From the NCBI RefSeq assembly GCF_905147365.1, contig NC_056419.1:7695501-7759500 (forward strand): a stretch of 64,000 nucleotides of DNA, given 5' to 3'. A program made the position numbers and the translations under genes. Of the stretch, positions 10,262 through 20,110 are shown piece after piece. The first letter of the stretch is position 1, and each line of letters opens with the position of its first letter. The notes beneath the pieces are model-generated. The model searched no databases. It was not told the DNA's origin and was given only the letters and a program-made list of their open reading frames with translations. This stretch comes from Aricia agestis. Taxonomy: Eukaryota; Arthropoda; Insecta; Lepidoptera; Lycaenidae.

Positions 10262-12412
10262 ATCCATGTCTTCGAATAATTGAAGCGCGCCGTCGTATTA
10301 CTTTACAATTTACGAAGCAACTGCGATGTCATAAAGGGTACCTTTGTCCTTAGGAATTTTATTGTAACTTTTATTGCGGTACGATCTACGATCCGTTCAC
10401 AGTTATTTTACCTTTGTACCTATGAGTCTGATTCTTATGTAAACGGCAGAAAGATTCAAATAGAGTCTAAGTAGTGCAGAGTGTATCGGGAAGTTAATTG
10501 TTGCACAAGGTACAATTCTCGGCGTTGACACATAGGTTTTATTGACAGTAAAGCTGGCTACGTAATGGGATTGTTAGAGACTGGTCTGTGGAGTCAAAGG
10601 TCGGCTGATGCTGATTACCTGGAATGTGCCCTTTGCAAGACGACGTCAAATCGAACGAGACAGTTGTGGATCATAAGTTAGTTTTATGCCAAATTATGAG
10701 GTTCGTTGGGTAACTTTCTAGGCTTATGATTTAAGACTGGACTTTGAACATTTGCCAGCGAATAAGTAAACCTCCATCATGGGTATAGCAGACACAATAG
10801 ATTTTCAATTGCTATGCGGCAGCCGGCTGCCGTTTGGGTATTGATGGGTTATGTACTCCACATTATAACATCTTAGATGCATCTCCATACAGCACCATCC
10901 ATTTCAAAGCTACGAGTAATATCCTAAAATAGGCCTCCAATAAGTTTTAAGATAATTTTCGTCCAAAGCAATTTCTAACATCAGTAATATTGAACGGCTC
11001 GAGATGAGCGTTTTGATTATCTTCAGCGTAAGATGTTGATTGCTTGTGAAGATAATTGTAAGCTAAACAAAGCGCGCGTTAAACCTATGACGGGCGTGAG
11101 CGGGGCCCCGGGCGAATGGGGATACGTATGGGAAACAGAATAAGTATATCTTAACAGCAACGTTCTATTAATTTATTAGATAACTTTAAAAGTCTTAGGC
11201 TTTGTTTTGGTTCGTAGACCACCGGGGTCAGCACGGGCGGTGTTGGTTTAGTTGGATAGTTTGTATTTGTTTGTTTATGTTTGCACTTCGCAACCTTTTT
11301 TCGTGTAAATGTAAAGCCTAATATTTCAACCCGTGAGTCTCTTGAATTTAAACGCAAATTATATCCGGCTATCTAAGATTTGAACTTTAAAGCATATGGT
11401 ATTTAGTTTTCAAGAGACTTTGCGATCACTCAAATACTTATTTTGATTTCATAAGAAGATAATTATTATTATAAGCACCATGTTCAAATTTTCAAGTAAA
11501 TAATCAATAATGATAATAACATTTTCTACTCGTAAATACAATCATGATTCAAGACCAACCCTATTTAAACGCATACATCTTTAGCCATGCCACGCGTCTG
11601 CATCTCGTTATAATTGTAAATCTCTGTAATAGTTAGCATAGCAAATGCTCGCAGTATTACCGGGATAAGTGTAGAGAGTCCCGCCCTAAACACTGCTTAC
11701 TACAACATTAGTATAATTACCTGCAGCTGTGCTAGTCCTATGACACAATGAAGTAATTGGATTAGTGGTAATGGTTGTTACAAGAAATGCGTAAAATGTA
11801 AGTTGACGAGCTGTATCTATAAAACTTACTTTTAAGCTGACAAGTTGCTGTTAAGAATCAACGATTGAATGTGATAGTGGTGTTTGGGCATAGAATTTTA
11901 TATAATTTATTGTAAGAAGTTCTGTTCACAGTCTCGTAGTTTTGAACACAGTAATGTTTTCCGTCGCAAGACCATTATAAAAGTGGTTGGAACTAACACA
12001 CAACGCTGGTTCAACAATTAACTGTTGTTTAGGAGTAAGATTAAGTAATCCACATACTCATAAAAACCCTTTATTTTTTTAATCTAGCTGGAGCATACAA
12101 TTATTCATTTATATCCGTTGATACATTTAATGGGATAAATTGCTTGTCAGTGTGTCGAGAATCGAGATTCACTTACACCGAGTATGAGGTGCTTACTCAT
12201 TTGCGCGTCGGCCTCGTTAGCGATTTGACATGGACGCCACAAAATATTTCAGCGATTGAAGCGGCGGTAAATTGCCTCAACAATAGTGCCAAGAGCACTG
12301 GCCCTTCGAGCCTCGGCGAGGCTCACTAGCTACATACTTTATAGTTGTTGAATAGACCGCTCCACTCATATATACACAATAATAATCACCCTGTATTATT
12401 ATTTATTTAGTA
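10262..12412. other. Mostly unique-looking spacer
   Basis: No gene is evident; short open frames at 10280 and 11151 (minus) lack motifs. One unclassified repeat copy at 10766 is listed separately. Confidence 0.35.
10766..10855 (+). repeat. Unclassified ~90-bp dispersed repeat, copy B
   Basis: CCTCCATCATGGGTATAGCAG followed by ACACAATAGATTTTCAATTG, a perfect palindromic core GGCAGCCGGCTGCC, and a tail GTATTGATGGGTTATG like that of copy A. Confidence 0.5.
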
Positions 12413-12491
12413 CTAGATGATGCCCACAAATCCGTTGCGCCAAAATTCGTTCGACTTTGCCTCTTTTTCACTTTTATAATATGAATATAGA
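12413..12491 (-). mobile_element. Internally deleted Helitron fragment (CTAG end)
   Basis: On the minus strand it ends CAACGGATTTGTGGGCATCA then TCTAG followed by T, matching the 3' ends of the copies at 16232 and 23494. The other end (TTTATAATATGAATATAGAT) is a degenerate match to the family's 5' end. Most of the middle is missing. Confidence 0.6.
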
Positions 12492-12570
12492 TTTTGTATA
12501 TTTCGATGCGTTGCAGAGTTTTATAGACTGCTGAATATAAAAAAACTTGTCTATGGTAGGTTGTGTCTTA

Positions 12571-12762
12571 AGGTAGCCTTTCGAAGCGAGCGTCTATAGC
12601 GTCAGTGACAATGAAAATTGTATGGTTTGGAGTGGTTTGGAGTCGAGCACAGCGGCTAGCGACATTAACGCGACTGTGACGTCACTTACCTACCCCAAAC
12701 CATACAATTTTCACAGTCGCGGCGTCACTGACGCTATAGACGCTCGCTTCGAAAGGCTACCT
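12571..12762. mobile_element. 192-bp foldback MITE with TTA target duplication
   Basis: AGGTAGCCTTTCGAAGCGAG followed by CGTCTATAGCGTCAGTGAC is perfectly inverted at the right end, and a second block (GAAAATTGTATGGTTTGG) pairs further in. TTA flanks both sides (12568-12570, 12763-12765). The perfect 39-bp arms suggest a fairly recent copy. Its transposase source would be PIF/Harbinger-type, by inference from the 3-bp duplication. Confidence 0.8.
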
Positions 12763-12971
12763 TTACTTGAGCAAAACTCCGCTGTTTCCTAAGGCGGCTG
12801 ATAAAGGACCTTTTATACCTACTTATAAAACAGCATATTTTTTTAAAAGAAGGAACGTTGCTGCGATACAAAATTTGATTGTATTCACGAGTTTGTTTAA
12901 GCAAAGTCTCATACCGAAATAAAAGTCTCGTAATAGAAACTATTTACAGTTGTGGGATAAAAGAAAATTAT

Positions 12972-13290
12972 GTGGGAGAGCCATGCTTCGGCACGAATGG
13001 GCCGGCTCGACCGGATAAATACCACGTTCTCACAGAAAACCGGCGTGAAACAGCGCTTGCGCTGTGTTTCGCCGAGTGAGTGAGTTTACCGGAGGCCCAA
13101 TCCCCTACCCTATTCCCATTCCTACCCTCCCCTATTCCCTTCCCTTCCCTATTACCCTATTCCCTCTTAAAAGGCCGGCAACGCACATGCAGCTCTTCTG
13201 ATGCTGCGAGTGTCCATGGGCGACGGAAGTTGCTTTCCATCAGGTGACCCGTTTGCTCGTTTGCCCCCTTATTTCATAAAAAAAAAAAAT
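12972..13290 (+). mobile_element. Lepidopteran SINE-like repeat (GTGGGAGAGCCATG family), full copy
   Basis: It begins GTGGGAGAGCCATGCTTCGG, contains GGGCCGGCTCGACCGGA and a hairpin AACAGCGCTTGCGCTGTGTT. A variable CCTACCC/TTCCC pyrimidine tract follows, then CTGCAGCTCTTCTGATGCTG, and it ends in an A tail. A second full copy is at 28462, a 5' piece at 23375 and a 3' piece at 18176. The poly-A end and truncated copies indicate LINE-driven retroposition. The family name should be checked in a repeat library. Confidence 0.75.
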
Positions 13291-14067
13291 GTGGATGAAA
13301 GAAAAACTTGGATAAAAATGTGCAGGTGGTTTTCACAGCAGCATCGGCGCGATTCGTGACAACCTTACGCTTTTAACTAGCTAGGGAGCAACAAGTTTGA
13401 GGTTTAATGAGTGAGCTTGAGCGGTGACTCTCATCGAGCGGGAATTAATTACACCGTGATTCGGACGAGTGACGGTCGCATCCATCACTCGTACATCTGT
13501 ACACGTAATTTGTACCACTGTCATCGTCTCAAAGACAAACATAAAGGATCGGCGTCGGAATGACGAGTGTCAGCGCCGCTGGTATTTTAAGAGGTTTTTA
13601 TTTTACAGCTTCGATCGAGACAGGTTTGAAGTGTCGGGTAGACCCCAGCCCTCAGCCGTTCTCAGAAATGACGACATGAGTGGATAAAGTAAGTAACTAA
13701 TATTTTACAACATTTAAGAGCAATAACTCTTTTTACCCTTATAATTTGAACAAACCTTGTAACTTACCTACTTGATCATCTGGCTAATATCTAGTTATTT
13801 TTTGATTTCAAAACATTTCCGGTCCTAAAGCCTCCATTTATGGAAAAAATCGCCAGTTCTCAAATTTTTAGTTACCCACTTCATCTAGTCATGTCTTCAA
13901 AATGTCCTCGTGAGGACTCCGTTTTGAATGCATCATGTTTCGTTTTATACGCAGGAAAAATAAAAGACGCGAGTATTTGTTCCTGTCACTGTTTTGTGAA
14001 CGTCGCCTGTGATTGGAGTTTAGTCCTTTATCGTGTTCAGATATTGTAACGTAACTTTTTCTAGCAT
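13291..14067. other. Spacer, nothing recognised
   Basis: Open frames of about 70 codons at 13469 and 13840 show no family motif. Confidence 0.35.
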
Positions 14068-14075
14068 GTTGTAAC

Positions 14076-14370
14076 CATAAAGTTAATATACCTAGCGGAA
14101 CAGAGAAACAAAGGTCTGAGCAAGAGAGATGTCACTACCAGTAACACTACGTGGTAAAAAGAGACGTGTGATACATGACAGCAGCACTCTTTTTTGACGT
14201 CCAGTCGGCACGTGCCGCACGTTGACAATTTAATATCATAGAAATCATGTTCAATCATGCTTGTGTAAGTGGTTACGTACACATATTTTTACACACAGAT
14301 GAAACCAATTTTGGTTTCGTTTGACAGCTCGTGATTGTTGCTCTATTCCGCTAGGTATATTACCTTTATG
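14076..14370. mobile_element. hAT-type MITE, 295 bp, perfect 8-bp target duplication
   Basis: The ends CATAAAGTTAATATACCTAG CGG and CCG CTAGGTATATTACCTTTATG are inverted repeats of about 25 bases. GTTGTAAC occurs immediately outside on both sides (14068-14075 and 14371-14378). An 8-bp duplication is the hAT hallmark. The interior has no transposase but contains GCACGTGC and an AAACCAATTTTGGTTT palindrome. Confidence 0.78.
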
Positions 14371-14378
14371 GTTGTAAC

Positions 14379-16231
14379 GTAGTCAACAACTAATGCTATG
14401 CTAAAAAGGTACTCCATCTCAGCTTGTAAAAATATTAGTATGATATAAGATTCTTATCAGAAAAACCCAATCGATATCGAAAAGCTCAGCTCACCTTCAA
14501 AATAATTTACACACAGTGTTGAAATTTCACGCTTTCCAAAACTCAACACGTTGTCGAATATCATGCGACGATACACCGCCAGTGAACCGGCTAATTAAAA
14601 CGTTAAGACACGATATAATTATCGTGACCGACGACACGACGTTATCTGATGGGCCGTCGTCTCATTACACGCGCCGGGAGCGAACGAAATTATTGATATT
14701 CGCTACCACGAGATACGTATCGCATAACACTTCATAATTTGCCCCCAGCTCTGCTGTTGAACAAGGTACTTATAAGTTATAAGTAAAATAAATGGAGTTT
14801 TAATCGATATTTTATGGTTTCTGTAAGTGAAGTTTTCATGAGATTAATTTTAAACCAAAGCTTTTAACTGCTATTAGTTACTATAGTTACGGATTGCGAA
14901 TATTGTATACCTTCCTCGTACTCATTGAAATGGCATTTGTTACCTTATTTTACAAATATCAATCAATCAATTAAAATCAAAAGTACTATAAAAATATATT
15001 AAGTTATAGTTTAGTTAGTAAGGAACAATGAAAAATCCTAGGACTCAAAAACAGTAGAATTAGGTGAATAAGATATAAAGATGAATAATTAAGAATTAAA
15101 ATATTCTCTACGTATTCTCCAAGATTATCCGAGGAAAAAAAAAACTTTACAACAAAGTAGAAAAGAACGTACGGAACCCAGAACGCGTGTGGCCAGACGC
15201 ACTCGACTTTTTACCTCGCTTATTAATGTAAACATTTCTGAGTGCACGATATTATCAGTAAAAGGTCGACCATTGTCGAGGGTTAATAAATTAATTCATA
15301 TCATAACAATACCCATTAAGTACTTAATATACATATCACTGTAGAATTATATTTACAACTCATTATTGAGGCTCGTATATCTTTATCGAATCATCGCATT
15401 TGTTTTTATCACTGGAATAAACAATCGAATGAATTAGCGGTCAGAATTGTGCAGTGTCACTGGATTATAATTAAGCCAAGGATGTGTAATACATCAATAA
15501 AGAGATCACCCTTTGTTGTGACGGATAAAGGTCAGTTTATATTGGATCATATTTCGCTGCGTATAGATTGTCTATAGATCTCCCATACTAATATTATATA
15601 ATATGTGTAAGTGCTTGTATATTTGCTGGCTTATCTCACCAATATAACTAGATTATGTCCGTTATTCTTTTGCTGCAATTTATTTCTCGCACGAGAACAT
15701 TATTCTGGGATATAAAAAAACTATTTCTTGTCCTTTTCTGAAACTAAAAGTACCTGCATACCAAAAATTGAAAGTGAAGAAGTATGGCCTATTATTATAA
15801 TTACATATCTATTGAGTGTCATATCTATAATAATATTCTTTTTTTCTTCAGTTAACTTTTCCGAAACAGCAATACGTTCTTGCCATGATTTTATTTTATT
15901 GTTGCAAAATGATCGTAATCAGAGGAGTGGTCATGATTCACAACTGGTCATTCTAAGAACGGTAATGATTTTCATTAAGCTCTTTATATTTTTTTTGTTT
16001 TAATTGACAGGTCCAGTGAATCATAGGCGTTACAGTCACGCCATATTGGGAGTTGTTTGAGTTTTTAATTGCCCGTAACGTAAAGCTTTGGGGCGGATTT
16101 CGTTACGGACTCAAAGGCTGTTGTTTATTTCGCTTGAATCATATTTTATAAGCCTGTAATTATAATCGAACCAGAACTTTATTGAGCTTGGTGTATTTCG
16201 AAGATATTTCTTAATTTCAAATATTAACAAA
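14379..16231. other. AT-rich spacer
   Basis: A 91-codon hydrophobic frame at 15728-16003 starts at TTG and shows no family motif, so I do not call it a gene. A short GGTCAGTTTATATTGG near 15531 resembles the end of the 38691 MITE but lacks a partner. Confidence 0.35.
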
Positions 16232-16453
16232 CTAGATCACGCCCGCAACTCCGTTACGCCAAAACTCGTTTGTCCCGTGGGAAACGTACATTTTTTCGGG
16301 ATAAAAAGTATCCTATGTTCTTTTCTGGGACTCAAAGTATCTCCATGCCAAATTTCAGCAAAATCGGTCCAGCGGTTTGGGCGTGAAGAGGTAACAGACA
16401 GACAGACAGACGGACAGACAGGCACACTTTCGCATTTATAATATTAGTATGGA
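16232..16453 (-). mobile_element. Non-autonomous Helitron, complete copy
   Basis: On the minus strand it starts TCCATACTAATATTATAAAT after an A, and carries (CTGT)n next to GTTACCTCTTCACGCCC and ATTTTGCTGAAATTTGGCAT. It ends in the hairpin GGCGTAACGGAGTTGCGGGC and CTAG followed by T. A/T flanks with TC...CTAG termini and no target duplication define Helitrons. There is no Rep/helicase coding. Relatives lie at 12413, 23494, 37525, 50122 and 56933. Confidence 0.75.
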
Positions 16454-17201
16454 TTTTTGATTATCTCTACTAATTCCTCATAGCGAGTTGCATTAAAATA
16501 TTAACGTCTGGTCGAATTAAATGTAATCTAGTAAATGAATCAATCCATAATAGATGCACGTCGTGTCACTAATTGAATTTTAAATGAGTTAAAAACGTAT
16601 CGTAAACCGTATTATATGAACCGTTGACATCGGCCATCGGGATAGTTCATCCATCATTCGACGTCTGATACGAATAAAGTATTTGTTACGGCACGAATAC
16701 ACGGCCCGATTTAGTGCTTTACTAGTTTTCGTAGCTAAACACATTGTGAGAGTAATGCACGAGCAGCTTACAACTTTTTCTTGCTGTGTGTTGTTATGGG
16801 ATTCATGTATCCAGTTAAAAAAAAAAAACAATAATTAGCTCATGTGTGTAGTCATGACATTATAGTATCTGTATATATTCTATATTAATTGTATCGTGTG
16901 CTATTTTTATGATGGTAGAAAACATTCTGATGCACCATGATCTCAGATGGCACATGCAAATCGCACTGTCTAGCCAGAGCATAACCCACTTGTGGCCCGA
17001 AGTGTTCCAATAAATCCAAGTGTCAGTTGTGCGTGTATAATGAGGAAATTATTAACAGACGGAAAACAGCTTGTCTTGTTTAAACTCACGAGATTGATTT
17101 ATGTTTGGCAAATGTGTGTTTCTTAGCACGTTAATATGAACGGCGGAAGTAATTTTTATATCTGATATTTTAAAATGACTTTGGAATCTAATTATTTAAA
17201 A
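16454..17201. other. Spacer, nothing recognised
   Basis: No gene or repeat boundaries identified. Confidence 0.35.
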
Positions 17202-17439
17202 CGAGCTTTTGCCCGCGGCTTCGGTCGCGTTAAGAATTATTATTATATACAAACTTTCATCCCATGTTTGAACCCCTTGGGGTTGGAATTTATCAAAATC
17301 CTTTCTTAGCGCATGCCTACGTCATAACATCTACCTGCATGCCAAATTTCAGCCCGATCCGTCTAGTGGTTTGGGCTGTGCGTTGATAGATCACTATGTC
17401 AATCAGTCAGTCACCTTTGAGTTTTATATAATATATAGA
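17202..17439 (-). mobile_element. Helitron-like element, copy 2 of the CTCG family
   Basis: The minus strand starts TCTATATATTATATAAAACT, runs through GACTGACTGATTGACATAG and CAGCCCAAACCACTAGACGG, and ends GAAGCCGCGGGCAAAAGCTC GT. It is more complete at its 5' end than the copy at 107-334. Confidence 0.65.
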
Positions 17440-18175
17440 TACAATATTTTTAAATAAACCGCTTAGGATAAATATCATAATATAATAAACTGTCACAGCA
17501 TAAACCGTATCGTTGTAGCCTATTTCCTTGATGTGTCGTCGATTCGACTGCATTAGTCAGGAGTGAACTCTCACCTCGGGGTACCACTGAACGATAACAA
17601 CAATGAAGTCCCAGATAATCTAAATATAGCGGGCGAAGCGCCCCGCCGCGAGAGACGTGTCAGCGGAGCCCGACCTAAGACAAAAGACAAATTAATTTTG
17701 TACACGAGGCGTTTAATTTGAATGTGAATAGCATGAAGTGCGACGAATGGCCGAGAACAATGGCCGGCGCCGAGTTTTGTTTTAAAATAAAAACCTCAAG
17801 CGCAGACAATTCCGTGTTATGATATGGACACAGTAATAGAGGGCCGGCGAGCTAATGGCTTATAATATTAACGTGATAGCCACGAGAGGGCAGGCCGCTC
17901 GGGCCATCCGGAAATAATCGTTAAGTGTGAAACTTTCCGTCTCGAATATTAAAAACACACCCTTTATTATGCGTTAATTTTTACTTTTTGCGTAAATTTT
18001 AACGTGCGAGATTTCGCTTTTTTTCTATAGTTTATATTTTATTAATGTAATTATCACTCAGCACGTCCATTATAAAATAAAATAACCGAGGACGTATGTG
18101 GGTGAAGTAGGTAACTAACATTGTTGTAAAAGTTCGTTTTTTGCTTGGAATGGAATGAAATGGAAGCTTATGACC
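17440..18175. other. Unique-looking, mixed-GC stretch; possible regulatory DNA
   Basis: 17590-17960 is GC-balanced, free of recognised repeats, and holds a SOX-like GAACAATGG at 17755 and AT-rich homeodomain-like words such as TTAATTT. This is only suggestive. Confidence 0.2.
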
Positions 18176-18262
18176 GCGCCTGCAGCTCTTCTGATGTTGC
18201 CAGTGTCTAGGGCGACGGTAGTTGCTTACCATCAGCATTTGCCCCCTTATTTAATAAAAAAA
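18176..18262 (+). mobile_element. 3' fragment of the GTGGGAGAGCCATG SINE-like repeat
   Basis: CCTGCAGCTCTTCTGATGTT, GGGCGACGGTAGTTGCTTAC and CATTTGCCCCCTTATTTAAT with an A tail match the 3' third of the copy at 12972. A few bases are deleted before the tail (the GGTGACCC segment). It is a 5'-truncated retroposed copy. Confidence 0.65.
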
Positions 18263-19061
18263 TGACCGGTTAAACACAATATCCTTTGTATGTTTTGTAA
18301 ACTTTTCGCAAGTTTTGGAAACTTTTCTGTGCAGTATTTAAAAATGTAATTATTACTTAAAAACATATTATTATTTCGCATTCTTTGTAGATTAGTAAAA
18401 ATATTACTCACTACAAAATTGGAAACCTCCCACCTAAAATGCCTATAACAACTTCATATTAAACATTGATTTTAAGTAGAGATTATACATAACTGGTTAG
18501 TTTTTAAATATCATTTAAAATACTCAGAAAAAACATTCGTAGAAAATTACTCACATAAAAGAAGGAAAAGATTATGTAAACTATTGTGTGACTAATTTTG
18601 ACCTTTTAGAATTTACCTAAAAATCATATTATTTAATGACCAAACTACTATCAGTTTCTCTAAGTATATTAATACCGTACAGGGATATATTTGAAAAAAT
18701 TTGCGGTACTAAAAAGGTATTTATTTGAGTTGTCACCATTGAAAATCACAATAAAATTATGTCAAAATACCTAGGTAACAAACTACTGCAATATTTTTGC
18801 AGGTTTTTTATGTTCTATTTTCAAACATTCAATATGACGTTTGTTCTTGATAACGCCATCCTAGGCGTGGTCCCATTAGCGTAGTGCAGCAAAGTTAACA
18901 CTACGCGTGTTTACTTTGTGTTATTATTCCATCAATCAAGATCCAATTTGGTCGGATAGTGACTGTGAGTTAAACACTGAGTATTGTCGGATCCGCGACG
19001 CCGCCGTCCATCCATCATGTCAGAGCCTGCGGCGCGATGCGTTTTTAGGGTTCCGTAGTTT
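18263..19061. other. AT-rich spacer, nothing recognised
   Basis: No coding or repeat feature identified; 18840-19050 is more GC-balanced. Confidence 0.35.
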
Positions 19062-19088
19062 ATTTATATAAAACTCAAAGGTGACTGA
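19062..19088 (+). mobile_element. 5' scrap of the CTCG Helitron-like family
   Basis: TTATATAAAACTCAAAGGTG ACTGA matches the 5' end of the copy at 17202-17439 read on its own strand. The rest is absent. Confidence 0.45.
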
Positions 19089-19117
19089 TATTGTGATTAA
19101 TGATACTCAATAATATA

Positions 19118-19470
19118 AGTGTATGTTTAGTAATTTAGGGTACATTTATTAATTTACTTTTAATTTATACCTTTGTGCCTAAAAAGGAGAATCAAAACTC
19201 AACAATAACGACGCGATAACACTTCCAGGAAGGGGGGGGGGGGGGGGGGGTTTGGGGGGGCCCGGCCACTCCAAGTTCCGGCTGAAGGCCAAGCCCTCCA
19301 TATAGGTAATTAAATGATAGTCAAAAAGTGTACGTTTAGTTTAGGGTACAATAATTTCACTTTCATTTAAAACTTTGTTCCTAAAAAAGGAGAATCAAAA
19401 CTCAACACTGACGACATTTCCAGGTGGGGGAGGTTTGGTACAGGCCAGAGGCGAAGCCCCCCCACACCAT
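19118..19470 (+). repeat. Two diverged copies of a G-tract repeat
   Basis: Both copies share GTTTAG...TTAGGGTAC, then CCTAAAAA(A)GGAGAATCAA AACTCAACA, GACG and TTCCAG, followed by a G-rich end. The first has 19 consecutive G (19232-19250) plus seven more after TTT. The second has GTGGGGGAGG and CAGAGGCGAAGCCCCCC. Copies start about 207 bases apart. C-rich tracts follow at 19496-19525. The G run may be unstable or hard to sequence. Confidence 0.6.
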
Positions 19471-19689
19471 TTTGATATAAGCAACATTTACCTCCGACCC
19501 CCCCCCTCTCCTACCCCCCCCCCTCGATCCTCCCCTTCCTATTCCCATTCCCCTTCCGATCCTGATTTTATTATAATATGTATTTGTATAGATATTGTAT
19601 TGAAGTGATTTATGAATTCTTGCAATTATCCGGTGATTGCTCGTAAGCCTGTGAGAAATTGCTAATAATGTTTACATATTTGAAATGTG

Positions 19690-19978
19690 CTAATAAAGCT
19701 CTTTATTTTGATACCCCACACGACATTGTCAGGAAAAATATTTTTTTTTTGTTCTTTACTTTCAGTCCCCTAGATGGTTCTACAGTTAATTTAACGTGAT
19801 GTCATATAGCCTATAACCAGTGGATAGTCAAGAGGCTTCTAACAACACCTCATTTGTCCAAATGCGTTAAGTAGTTTCAAAGTTACGAGGGAACAGATGA
19901 ACGTCCATACCTACATACATACATACATACAGGCCAAAATCATAACCCTCCTTTTTGCTTCGCCGTAGTCGGGTAAAA
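19690..19978 (+). mobile_element. 3' end of an RTE-like non-LTR retrotransposon (probable)
   Basis: The (CATA)n run at 19910-19930 followed by CATAACCCTCCTTTTTGCTT CGCCGTAGTCGGGTAAAAA is a tail I recognise as common in lepidopteran genomes. No reverse transcriptase remains. A smaller piece of the same tail lies at 20646-20681. Confidence 0.5.
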
Positions 19979-19984
19979 ATGGAT

Positions 19985-20110
19985 TTTCAAATGTGTTAGT
20001 CGCGCTAAAACTTGAAAACAGCTGAACGGATTGGGCTGATTTTAGTCTTAAAATATTCGTAGAAGTCAGGGAAGGTTTTAAAGTGACACGAAGTTCAACG
20101 GGACAGCTAG
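19985..20110 (+). mobile_element. Helitron 3' portion (GGGACAGCTAG end)
   Basis: GCGCTAAAACTTGAAAACAG CTGAACGGATTGGGCTGATT, then CGAAGTTCAACGGGACAGCTAG followed by T. The CTAG/T end fits Helitrons. Related pieces lie at 26396 (+) and 41825 (-). Confidence 0.55.

Noticed and set aside
15531..15552. End of the 38691 MITE family
   Set aside because: Only about 16 bases match and no partner end is found.
15728..16003. 91-codon hydrophobic frame that could look like a small membrane protein
   Set aside because: It starts at TTG, has no family motif, and AT-rich DNA readily yields Ile/Phe-rich frames.
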